DNA of 9,517 bases from Candidatus Woesearchaeota archaeon. Lineage in GTDB: Archaea > Nanobdellota > Nanobdellia > SCGC-AAA011-G17 > GW2011-AR17. The stretch's first letter is position 1. Every line of letters starts with the position of its first letter. The notes beneath the pieces are model-generated. The model made no database searches, had not been told where the DNA came from, and was given only the letters and a program-made list of their open reading frames with translations. The stretch is from positions 1 through 9,517 of the forward strand of contig JACQSW010000054.1 in the NCBI GenBank assembly GCA_016211095.1, given 5' to 3'. A program made the translations under genes and the position numbers. Positions 1-5,602 of the stretch are shown here, in pieces.

Positions 1-60
1 CCTTCCCTCCTCTGTGTAGATGGATGGTATTTTTTCTTCAGTTGTATAGGTTGATTTCAA
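1..60 (-). CDS. 5' end of an unidentified gene with TTG start (partial)
   Basis: Only the first 20 codons lie in the window; the frame is open to the left edge. The proposed start is TTG (bases 60-58, minus strand). A near-perfect Shine-Dalgarno sequence, GAGGTGA (bases 73-67), lies six bases upstream and decides the start. The visible N-terminus begins MKSTYTTEEKIPSIYTEEG, which is hydrophilic with no signal peptide or membrane segment. It overlaps the end of the preceding 39-codon ORF by 23 bases in another frame, so the two look translationally coupled. The product cannot be recognised from so short a piece. A frameshift joining the two ORFs is the main alternative. Confidence 0.5.
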   Translation of the reverse strand, partial: MKSTYTTEEKIPSIYTEEGR

Positions 61-157
61 TTTTTTTCACCTCAAATCTTTTTACTTCCCTTATTGGCAG
101 CCTGCTTATCTTTTCTGAAAACAATTCGCTTATTTTTTCCGTTGTTAAGTCCACCAT
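38..157 (-). CDS. Small 39-residue ORF, unknown function
   Basis: This ORF starts at ATG (157-155), with a GGGGTGA ribosome binding site (170-164) six bases upstream, and stops at TGA (40-38). The peptide begins MVDLTTEKISELFSEKI, is Lys/Glu-rich and looks helical. The next minus-strand gene starts inside its 3' end, and that gene's Shine-Dalgarno sequence also lies within this ORF. Good ribosome binding sites for both starts argue that this is a translated small gene. It could instead be the true N-terminus of the following gene if a frameshift or sequencing error lies between them. I recognise no family. Confidence 0.45.
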   Translation of the reverse strand: MVDLTTEKISELFSEKISRLPIREVKRFEVKKIEINLYN

Positions 158-387
158 CTGCTTTCACCCCCAATTATTTTTGATTCTTAATAATTCATTT
201 GGGGAGTTTTATTAATAAGCCTCACGCGCACATTTGTCGTGTCTAACGGTGCTGCAAAATATATATTAAAAAAGCGGCTTCACCACCCAATTAGCCGTAA
301 ACAATGCCAACAGCCCTAAACAACGCAAAAAAGCGCAAAATTTAAGAACAAAAACCAAACCAAAACACAAGACACACCAAGCCAAAA
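158..387. promoter_or_regulatory. Divergent intergenic region with several TATA-like elements
   Basis: This 230-base stretch separates the minus-strand small ORFs from the plus-strand solenoid gene. The strongest AT element is ATATATATTA at about 259-268, usable in either direction. For the plus strand it would give a leader of roughly 95 bases. A weaker TTTAAGA at 341-347 would start transcription about 17 bases before the ATG at 388. On the minus strand, TTATTAATAA (about 210-218) could serve the small ORF. Just after the main TATA, CGGCT (275-279) and AGCCG (293-297) could form a 5-bp stem. No tRNA-like or repeated structure is visible. Confidence 0.45.
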
Positions 388-1050
388 ATGGGACTAGACA
401 AAATATTCCAAGAAAAAGCAGAAAAACCTGAAAAAGAAAAAAAGTTAGAAGTGGTTAGCAGTGATGAAAGTGTTGTTGATGAGCTGTTGGCTTATTTTTA
501 CAGCACAAAAAAAGATTGCTGCAAAACGCCTGGTGATTTAAGGGATTATTTTGAGGAAAGCCAAAAATTCCTGCAAACTTACCGGTTAAAAAAAGGATTA
601 ATCTCAAGATTCAACGACAGAATTGATATCCAACAAATTATTGGCACAGAAAAAAATGATTTAGGCATTTTTCTATCAGCATTAATGCAGGCAAGCTACC
701 AACAAGGAAGCAATAATTTCAAGCTTAAGGAGGTTAACGCAAACAGTTTCGGCGGTTGTTTGCACGGCGAAGAAGGCAATAAAATTAATATTCACGCACA
801 AACCATCAATGGGAATTATGCGCTGGTCTTCAGCAGGGATTGCTATCTGAAAGTCGGCTCATTAAATGGGGATTGCAGTTTAGTATTCGCTAGCGGTTGC
901 ATCGCAAACATCAAATTGTATAGGGGGCAAAGTTTTGGAGCATTCATGATGGGCTGCGAAGTATACTCGCCAAACAAGAAAACACTAAAAAAAATGTGGA
1001 ATCAGCGAGTTAAGGCAAGAAAAGGCAACACTTACAAAATCAAAAAATAG
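388..1050 (+). CDS. Hypothetical protein with C-terminal Cys-containing solenoid-like repeats
   Basis: 220 residues, not assigned to a family. Residues 1-25 are very rich in Lys and Glu. Residues 26-105 look helical and include a CC pair (44-45). Residues about 115-195 are beta-rich and contain three adjacent 19-residue units: 139-157, 158-176 and 177-195. Each has Gly at unit position 4, Phe at 10 and Cys at 14 (C152, C171, C190). A looser preceding turn contains FGGCLHG with C124. This periodicity suggests a short beta-solenoid with a stacked cysteine ladder. The C-terminus is Lys/Arg-rich, as for a nucleic-acid-binding or surface-binding tail. There is no signal peptide or membrane helix, so the protein is probably cytoplasmic. 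ATG 388 has no obvious Shine-Dalgarno sequence. It converges on the next gene across a palindromic terminator. Confidence 0.75.
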   Translation: MGLDKIFQEKAEKPEKEKKLEVVSSDESVVDELLAYFYSTKKDCCKTPGDLRDYFEESQKFLQTYRLKKGLISRFNDRIDIQQIIGTEKNDLGIFLSALMQASYQQGSNNFKLKEVNANSFGGCLHGEEGNKINIHAQTINGNYALVFSRDCYLKVGSLNGDCSLVFASGCIANIKLYRGQSFGAFMMGCEVYSPNKKTLKKMWNQRVKARKGNTYKIKK

Positions 1051-1052
1051 CT

Positions 1053-1068
1053 TTCTTTTAGAAAAGAA
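1053..1068. terminator. Palindromic bidirectional terminator candidate
   Basis: TTCTTTTAGAAAAGAA is a perfect 16-base palindrome lying between two convergent genes: the plus-strand stop at 1050 and the minus-strand stop at 1072. It gives a weak AT-rich hairpin on either strand. Its T-rich arms also match the oligo-T signals used by archaeal RNA polymerase, so it could end transcription from both sides. Confidence 0.5.
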
Positions 1069-1071
1069 TAT

Positions 1072-1335
1072 TTATAATCGCTTAAATTTTATTTTCCAAA
1101 AAACAAAAAATGTTAAACCTATTATCAGCAAAAATATTAGCAGACCAATTACAAGCATTATAATAAATGAGCTAAAAATAAGGAAGATTATCAATAAAGG
1201 CAGCATTAACAAAACCAGCCACACCCTATCCCTCAGGCTAACTATTCTTTTGCCATTCATCCGCATTTTGCTTAAGCTAAAAAAAAGTATTAACATAAGC
1301 AAGAAGAGCAGCCCAATCAATACCTTCCAAAACAT
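1072..1335 (-). CDS. Small integral membrane protein, unknown function
   Basis: 87 residues, dominated by hydrophobic helices. An N-terminal membrane segment (about residues 2-21) is followed by a basic loop (MRMNGKRIVSLRDR, about 24-37). A long, very hydrophobic stretch (about 38-81) can form two further membrane segments, and the protein ends in a basic tail (KIKFKRL). The loop and tail suggest that both face the cytoplasm. The gene is convergent with the solenoid gene and divergent from the surface-protein gene. A TATA box (1361-1368) lies about 29 bases upstream of its ATG, so its mRNA should be leaderless or nearly so. That promoter supports a real gene despite the low complexity. No family is recognised. 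Confidence 0.6.
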   Translation of the reverse strand: MFWKVLIGLLFLLMLILFFSLSKMRMNGKRIVSLRDRVWLVLLMLPLLIIFLIFSSFIIMLVIGLLIFLLIIGLTFFVFWKIKFKRL

Positions 1336-1360
1336 AAGCAGACTTTTTAGCTTTTAAGGC

Positions 1361-1368
1361 TTATAAAT
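1361..1368 (-). promoter_or_regulatory. TATA box for the small membrane protein gene
   Basis: Read on the minus strand, ATTTATAA is a good archaeal TATA box centred about 29 bases before the ATG at 1335. That spacing puts the transcription start within a few bases of the start codon. It stands back to back with the plus-strand TATA at 1392-1400. Confidence 0.6.
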
Positions 1369-1391
1369 CCTGCCATCCTTTAAGAAAAAGG

Positions 1392-1400
1392 TTTTTATAG
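1392..1400 (+). promoter_or_regulatory. TATA box for the surface protein gene
   Basis: TTTTTATAG is centred about 27 bases upstream of ATG 1423, which predicts a leaderless transcript. It is preceded by a purine-rich stretch (AAGAAAAAGG) that could act as the BRE. No Shine-Dalgarno sequence lies between it and the ATG. Confidence 0.6.
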
Positions 1401-1422
1401 GGGTTAAGCCACAAAGACTTCT

Positions 1423-3228
1423 ATGAAAAAAGAGGTCACAAGCCTTATCTTCTTTTTAATCATAATCCTAAACGGAGCCTTGCTATCCGCATTAAAGGTC
1501 GACTTAAGCAGCCCAACTGATGGAACAACCTTTTTGATCAGCAACACAAATGTAACATTCAGCTGCACAGCAAAAAACACAACAGCGTTTGAATACATAA
1601 ATAACATAACGCTTTACATAAACTTCCCAAGCGGGTGGCTAGCACAAAACTACACCTCCACAACAGAGCAGGGAATAAGGGAGCTCACATTCCAGCACAA
1701 CTTCATCAACATCACAAACAACACTTACAGCTGGAACTGCTTAGCAACAGGGTACAACAACGAAACATTCTACAACGACAGCACAGACGATTTGCAATAT
1801 ACCAAATCTTTTTCTGCTGCAAATTTCAGCTTTACTTTAATACCTCCACCAACATATACAACCATGCCTTCTATGGAGTGGCTTGAGGACACAATAAACT
1901 CTTCATTGAACCTAAGCGTTTACTTTGACGACCCATTAGGGGGGGACAACTTAACTTACGTTGCCTCAAGCGCAGCTTACTTAGCTATAAACATAAATTC
2001 AAATAAGATTGTTAACATAACGCCAAGCGCTAACTGGTATGGTTCCGAATATATTTATTTTAATGCGACTTATAACGGGGCAACCACAAAAAGCAACGCC
2101 ATAAATATAACAATTTTTGGAATCAATGACGCCCCAACTTTTTCTGGGACGATACGCAACCTAACGTGGAATGCTAACACGAACGAATCATCCCTAGACT
2201 TAGAAAGCTACTTCCACGATGTAGACAATGCAAAACTGAACTACTCTTACACACCAATATTTGACATAACTGTCTTGATAGATGATGATGGTGATGTAAA
2301 ATTTGTTCCAAACATAGATTTTATCGGCACAGCATCAATTGTTTTCTACGCAAACGACTCAATAAACTCAACCAAAAGCAATAACATAACATTAACAGTG
2401 AAGGAAGCTGCTCTGGCAAACAATCCGCCAAACATAACAAGCTATTCCCAGCCTCCAGACACACTTCCATTAGATGTTGGGCAAAGCTTAACTCTAACCA
2501 TAACTAAAAGCGATCCTGATGGCGACTTAACAACAGTCCAGTGGTACGTTGATAACGCCCCAATAAGCGGGGCAACCGCAAACAGCTACACCTACACTGC
2601 ATCATTAGGGATTCACCTAATAACTGTAAATGTGAGCGATGGAAGCTTAACGACGAGCAGCAGCTGGAACATTATTTCAGCGGAAGCAGCACCAACAACA
2701 TCTCCCAACGTAACAACGCCACCCCAAATAACTACGCAGCCAAAGGCTGAGTGCGGCGACGGCATAATCCAAGAGAATGAGGATTGCGAAAGCTGCGCAT
2801 CCGACGTAAAATGTGAGAAAGGCGAGAATTGCAAGAAAGGGGTATGCGTAAAAGAAGGCTTCCTAACCAATTTCATAATAATGATTATCCTAGTAATAAT
2901 TGTTTTGGTAGGCGTTGTTGGCGGAGTGATTTACTTCCTAAAAGTTAGGTCGCGAAAAGAAGAAGCAAAGCCAAGACCAACAATACAAACACAACCCCAA
3001 ATAGTCCAACAAACAATAAAACCAGCTACAACTACAAGCGTAGGCGGCTTTGTTGAGCGCCCACAGCAACCAATTCAGCCAGCCCAACAACAAAAACCTA
3101 TGAGCCCAGTAGCGGCTTACATCCAAAAAATGAGGGAATTCGGCCACACAGAAGAAGAAATAAAGGCCAAGCTTAGGGCAAAAGGTTGGAGCGAAGAACA
3201 AATAGAGAAAGCTTTAAAAGAAGCCTAA
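1423..3228 (+). CDS. Membrane-anchored, heavily sequon-rich surface protein with Ig/cadherin-like domains
   Basis: 601 residues, type I membrane topology. A signal peptide (residues 1-23, hydrophobic core SLIFFLIIILNGALL) precedes four beta-sandwich-like regions at about 24-130, 140-234, 235-330 and 333-425. Regions two and three end or begin with the NDAP-type linker common in cadherin-like repeats. The fourth (NPPNITS, then DPDGD, then VNVSDGS) is PKD-like. A Thr/Pro linker leads to a six-Cys module (C444, C455, C458, C464, C470, C475) opening with CGDG and an EDC motif. A membrane helix (484-506) and a basic stop-transfer sequence follow, then a Pro/Gln-rich cytoplasmic tail. The last 38 residues form two helices with a repeated G-x-[ST]-E-E-x-I pattern. 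More than twenty N-x-S/T sequons imply N-glycosylation by AglB. It probably acts in adhesion or the cell envelope. The DHH gene starts 18 bases downstream. Confidence 0.85.
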   Translation: MKKEVTSLIFFLIIILNGALLSALKVDLSSPTDGTTFLISNTNVTFSCTAKNTTAFEYINNITLYINFPSGWLAQNYTSTTEQGIRELTFQHNFINITNNTYSWNCLATGYNNETFYNDSTDDLQYTKSFSAANFSFTLIPPPTYTTMPSMEWLEDTINSSLNLSVYFDDPLGGDNLTYVASSAAYLAININSNKIVNITPSANWYGSEYIYFNATYNGATTKSNAINITIFGINDAPTFSGTIRNLTWNANTNESSLDLESYFHDVDNAKLNYSYTPIFDITVLIDDDGDVKFVPNIDFIGTASIVFYANDSINSTKSNNITLTVKEAALANNPPNITSYSQPPDTLPLDVGQSLTLTITKSDPDGDLTTVQWYVDNAPISGATANSYTYTASLGIHLITVNVSDGSLTTSSSWNIISAEAAPTTSPNVTTPPQITTQPKAECGDGIIQENEDCESCASDVKCEKGENCKKGVCVKEGFLTNFIIMIILVIIVLVGVVGGVIYFLKVRSRKEEAKPRPTIQTQPQIVQQTIKPATTTSVGGFVERPQQPIQPAQQQKPMSPVAAYIQKMREFGHTEEEIKAKLRAKGWSEEQIEKALKEA

Positions 3229-3246
3229 GCACCCAACCCGAACGAA

Positions 3247-4299
3247 ATGATCACACAAAAGGAAATAAAAGAAATAAGGCAACTCCTCCAAGAATCAGAA
3301 AGGCCGCTATTCTTCTTTGACGACGACCCAGACGGATTATGCTCCTACCTGCTCCTAAAAAAATATGTTAACAGGGGCAAAGGCATCGTCGCCAAAAGCA
3401 GCCCAGTAATGGACATCTCATACATAAGAAAAATAAATGAGCTAACACCCGACAAAGTATTCATTCTAGACAAAGCAGTATTACAACAAGAATTCGTAGA
3501 CCAATCACCAGCAGAAGTAGTATGGATTGACCACCACGAACCAATAAAAATTGAAAGAGCAAAAATCTTCAACCCAAGAATAGAAAACCCGCAAGACAAC
3601 AGGCCAACATCTTATTGGTGCTACAAAATCGTTGAACAAAACATGTGGATAGCCATGTGCGGAATAATAGGAGACTGGTTCCTGCCAGAATTCACAAACG
3701 AATTCGAAAAAAAATACCCCACACTACTTGGAGGGGTGTCATCCCCGGGAGAAGCGCTCTACGAAACAAAATTCGGGCAACTAACCAAAGTGTTCGCGTT
3801 CATACTAAAAGGCAACACAACAGACGTCAACAAATGCATAAGCATACTCGAAAAAATCGAGGAACCATACGAAATACTCGACCAAACCACACCCCGAGGA
3901 AAATACATCTACAGATACTTCCAAAAAATAAACAGGGCATACGAAGCGCTGCTGCAAGACGCACTCAAAAGCGTAACAGAAGACCAACTCCTAATATACA
4001 CCTACCCCTCAACAAGGCACAGCTTCACAGGAGAACTAGCCAACGAGCTACTCCACAGATTCCCAAACAAAATCATAATAATCGGCAGAGAAAAAAGCGG
4101 CCAAATGAAAATGAGCCTACGAAGCAAAGGCACCCCAATCGCCCCCATACTAAAAAAAGCCTTAGAAGGAATAGAAGGCTACGGCGGCGGACACGACTTC
4201 GCATGCGGAAGCAACATAAAAAAAGAATACTTCCCACAACTCATCGAAAGCATACGAGAACAAATCAGGGAAAAAAATAAACAGCAAAATCAAGATTAG
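3247..4299 (+). CDS. DHH/DHHA1-family phosphoesterase (archaeal RecJ-like or oligoribonuclease-like)
   Basis: 350 residues. The DHH domain has its metal-binding motifs in order: D25-x-D27-x-D29-G30 (FFFDDDPDG), D75 in FILDK, D95-H96-H97 in WIDHHEP, and D143 in GIIGDW. The C-terminal DHHA1 substrate-binding domain carries GGGH (313-316) within GYGGGHDFACG. Such enzymes use Mn2+ to hydrolyse phosphodiester bonds in single-stranded DNA, short RNA or nucleotide substrates. The length is well short of full RecJ and of the GINS-associated nuclease GAN, and there is no extra nucleic-acid-binding domain, so the substrate is open. The start at ATG 3247 is supported by the 18-base gap after the surface protein gene, with which it is probably cotranscribed. 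From about base 3470 codons end mostly in A or C, with very little T, which produces long shadow frames. Confidence 0.88.
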   Translation: MITQKEIKEIRQLLQESERPLFFFDDDPDGLCSYLLLKKYVNRGKGIVAKSSPVMDISYIRKINELTPDKVFILDKAVLQQEFVDQSPAEVVWIDHHEPIKIERAKIFNPRIENPQDNRPTSYWCYKIVEQNMWIAMCGIIGDWFLPEFTNEFEKKYPTLLGGVSSPGEALYETKFGQLTKVFAFILKGNTTDVNKCISILEKIEEPYEILDQTTPRGKYIYRYFQKINRAYEALLQDALKSVTEDQLLIYTYPSTRHSFTGELANELLHRFPNKIIIIGREKSGQMKMSLRSKGTPIAPILKKALEGIEGYGGGHDFACGSNIKKEYFPQLIESIREQIREKNKQQNQD

Positions 4300-4353
4300 G
4301 GCGAAATTTACAAAAGGCAAGTGGATATCTTCAGGACTTTTGTGCCCATAACA

Positions 4354-4361
4354 TTTAAAAA
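4354..4361 (+). promoter_or_regulatory. TATA box for the initiator tRNA gene
   Basis: TTTAAAAA at 4354-4361 would place transcription initiation near base 4384. That is immediately before the leader arm of the inverted repeat (4386-4402), so the whole leader/trailer helix would be in the transcript. Confidence 0.5.
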
Positions 4362-4425
4362 GCTGAAACATATCTCACAAAAAGTAAGACGGAAGGAATA
4401 GCACACTCTTATTTGCAGCGGGGTA

Positions 4426-4453
4426 AGTCTTCCATAAAAAAGAAGACCCCTAG
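4426..4453 (+). other. tRNA intron 1 (position 9/10), bulge-helix-bulge
   Basis: The central helix pairs GGGG (4420-4423) with CCCT (4448-4451), including one G-U. The bulges are TAA (4424-4426) and AGG (4452-4454), cut after the second base of each. The intron hairpin is GTCTTC (4427-4432) with GAAGAC (4442-4447) and a 9-base loop. Excision joins position 9 to G10 and restores a perfect D-stem. An outer exon helix is not evident, so the motif is of the relaxed type. Confidence 0.85.
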
Positions 4454-4499
4454 GGGCAGCTAGGAGTGCCCGTCGGGCTCATAACCCGGAGGTCGGTGG

Positions 4500-4523
4500 A
4501 AGTGGCGAGAAACCACTGCCGAA
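4500..4523 (+). other. tRNA intron 2 (position 53/54), bulge-helix-bulge
   Basis: The central helix pairs CGGT (4494-4497) with GCCG (4518-4521), including one U-G. The bulges are GGA (4498-4500) and AAT (4522-4524). The intron hairpin is AGTGG (4501-4505) with CCACT (4513-4517) and a 7-base loop. Cutting after the second bulge base on each side joins GGTGG to TTCAAAT and rebuilds the consensus T-arm. Confidence 0.88.
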
Positions 4524-4559
4524 TTCAAATCCACCCCCCGCTATTCTTTCCGTCTTCTC

Positions 4560-4567
4560 TTTTTTTT
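4560..4567 (+). terminator. Oligo-T terminator after the tRNA gene
   Basis: A run of eight T follows the 3' arm of the leader/trailer repeat. Archaeal RNA polymerase terminates at such T-tracts, and the preceding pyrimidine-rich arm may help. The TATA box of the next gene starts only nine bases further on. Confidence 0.6.
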
Positions 4568-4575
4568 ACGAAAAG

Positions 4576-4584
4576 ATTTTTAAA
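4576..4584 (+). promoter_or_regulatory. TATA box for the MscS-like gene
   Basis: ATTTTTAAA is centred about 30 bases before ATG 4610, predicting a start within a few bases of the ATG. This fixes the CDS start at 4610 and not at an in-frame ATG inside the tRNA gene. Confidence 0.6.
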
Positions 4585-4609
4585 CGCGGAAACTACGTTT
4601 TTGTTGTAT

Positions 4610-5155
4610 ATGGCAATAAGTCTGTTGAACCTTCCTACCGCTGTTAGCAAGGCAGTCACTGCTCTATCAATTATCATTTTTGCCTTGATAATGGGGTTAT
4701 TGATAAAGAAGGTTATAAAAAAAATTCTTCACGAGTTGGAGATTGACAAGATACTTAAGGAAGAAGGGATAAAACTTCCTGTTGAAGAGTTTGTGGCGGC
4801 AATGGCCAAATACCTCATCTACTTCATAGGCGTTATTTGGGCTTTAACCGAGATTGGCTTAGCTACCACCGTCCTGCACATCCTCCTGATTGTAATACTA
4901 GTTATCGTTACTATATTTATCATATTAGCGGTTAAAGATTTTGTGCCGAACATAACTGCAGGCATTTTTATACACCAAAGAGGGATTGTAAAGAAAGGCG
5001 ATTACATAAAAGTCAAATCCGTAGAAGGAACCGTTATGGAAATAGACCTTGTTGAAATAAAAATCAAAACGAACGAAGGCGATGTCATGCTAATCCCTAA
5101 TTCTGTATTAACCAAAAATGAAGTGTTAAAGAAGAAAAGCAGCGAAGCGCAATAA
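4610..5155 (+). CDS. Small MscS-family mechanosensitive channel
   Basis: 181 residues from ATG 4610. Membrane helices lie at about residues 17-33, 65-84 and 87-108. A pore-helix-like segment VKDFVPNITAGIFI (108-121) matches the MscS TM3b region. A beta-rich Sm-like domain follows at 127-170, with GDYIKVKSVEGTVMEIDL and then LIPNSVLTKN. These are the hallmark elements of MscS, a homo-oligomeric channel that releases solutes on membrane stretch. The usual C-terminal alpha/beta cage domain is missing: the protein stops shortly after the Sm-like fold, making it much shorter than E. coli MscS (about 286 residues). A longer frame runs upstream through the tRNA-Met gene, but the TATA box at 4576-4584 supports 4610. 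Nine bases separate it from the next gene, so they probably share a transcript. Confidence 0.85.
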   Translation: MAISLLNLPTAVSKAVTALSIIIFALIMGLLIKKVIKKILHELEIDKILKEEGIKLPVEEFVAAMAKYLIYFIGVIWALTEIGLATTVLHILLIVILVIVTIFIILAVKDFVPNITAGIFIHQRGIVKKGDYIKVKSVEGTVMEIDLVEIKIKTNEGDVMLIPNSVLTKNEVLKKKSSEAQ

Positions 5156-5164
5156 TCAAAAAAA

Positions 5165-5602
5165 ATGGAGTTAGAAATAAAAGAAAAACTTGCTCAAAGC
5201 CTATTAGGCGAACTTTTAAGGGAAGCCGGCTATGACCTGCAAAAAGTTGATTACGAAGGCAAATTTGAAAGTGTGCTAAAAAATAAAAAAAAGATAGAAT
5301 ACCAGAGTTACTTGAAAGATTTAAAAAAGTACAGCAACGAATTCTTAATCATCGGAAAAAGCCCGCTGGCTGTCCAGATAAAAGTTGTCGCGAAAATAAC
5401 AAAAGAAATAGAATTGCCTAACAGCGACGGCAACCTCGCAGTCATATTCGTCACGCCAACACCCCCTTACTTCCACATCACGTGGGCTAATGAATTCTTG
5501 CAAACAGGGGAAACGCAAACGCTAGAAAAAAATAGCATACTAAAAATAAAAAAAAGCCTAGTAAAAAAATATTCTAAAAAAGTTGAGAATTTGCTAAAAT
5601 GA
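5165..5602 (+). CDS. Hypothetical protein linked to dtdA
   Basis: 145 residues, family not recognised. The N-terminal third is helical and charged (ELLREAGYDLQKV at about 16-28). The middle (60-105) is predicted beta: FLIIGKSPLAVQIKVVAK, then LAVIFVTPTPPYFHITW. The C-terminus is very Lys-rich. There is no signal peptide or membrane segment, so it is probably soluble and cytoplasmic. The start, ATG 5165, lies nine bases after the MscS gene's stop. Its stop codon overlaps the dtdA start by four bases (ATGA), which implies translational coupling to dtdA and a possible shared role in tRNA quality control; that role is only inference from position. The helix-then-sheet layout could fit a degenerate nuclease-like fold, but no catalytic motif is clear. 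Confidence 0.72.
   Translation: MELEIKEKLAQSLLGELLREAGYDLQKVDYEGKFESVLKNKKKIEYQSYLKDLKKYSNEFLIIGKSPLAVQIKVVAKITKEIELPNSDGNLAVIFVTPTPPYFHITWANEFLQTGETQTLEKNSILKIKKSLVKKYSKKVENLLK

Larger units (their letters stand above)
4417..4543 (+). tRNA. Initiator tRNA-Met (anticodon CAT) with two noncanonical BHB introns
   Basis: After removing two introns, a 75-base tRNA folds cleanly. The acceptor is AGCGGGG (4417-4423) with CCCCGCT (4536-4542) and discriminator A 4543. The D-arm pairs GGGC with GCCC. The anticodon stem TCGGG/CCCGG carries loop CTCATAA with anticodon CAT (4480-4482), and the T-arm is GGTGG/CCACC with loop TTCAAAT. The A1-U72 pair and the GGG/CCC anticodon-stem pairs mark it as the initiator. 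Intron 1 is 4426-4453 (28 bases, between positions 9 and 10) and intron 2 is 4500-4523 (24 bases, between 53 and 54). Each has a 4-bp central helix flanked by 3-base bulges, as the archaeal splicing endonuclease requires. The anticodon loop itself is uninterrupted. No CCA is encoded. Confidence 0.93.
4386..4556 (+). repeat. 17-bp inverted repeat enclosing the initiator tRNA (leader/trailer helix)
   Basis: The leader AAGACGGAAGGAATAGC (4386-4402) is complementary to GCTATTCTTTCCGTCTT (4540-4556) at every position, with one G-U wobble. The 3' arm includes the last four bases of the mature tRNA (GCTA) and the trailer. If the acceptor stem keeps those bases, 13 pairs remain between 4386-4398 and 4544-4556, starting directly after the discriminator base. 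The pre-tRNA would be closed into a long stem, or could switch between that stem and the acceptor stem. Confidence 0.75.

Noticed and set aside
24..215. 63-codon plus-strand ORF at the left edge
   Set aside because: It is Phe/Leu/Ser-rich, has no ribosome binding site, and lies opposite two minus-strand starts with strong Shine-Dalgarno sequences.
2613..3201. Two 87-codon minus-strand frames opposite the surface protein gene
   Set aside because: Shadows of the coding strand; no promoter, ribosome binding site or protein-like features, while the plus-strand protein has clear domains.
3645..4280. 211-codon open frame on the plus strand
   Set aside because: It overlaps the DHH gene, which has full motif support. 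The translation is an Arg/Lys/Asn/His/Pro-rich artefact of T-poor codons.
4311..4342. CAAAAG (4311-4316) and CTTTTG (4337-4342) as a terminator hairpin after the DHH gene
   Set aside because: Only six AU-rich pairs with a 20-base loop and no T-run after it; too weak to call.
4386..4556. Inverted repeat considered as ends of an insertion sequence
   Set aside because: The interior is filled by one tRNA gene with no transposase, and no target-site duplication is visible outside the arms.
4466..4609. In-frame upstream extension of the MscS-like gene (ATG at 4466)
   Set aside because: The extension lies in the tRNA-Met gene, its intron, the T-tract and the TATA box; the added residues show no MscS similarity.
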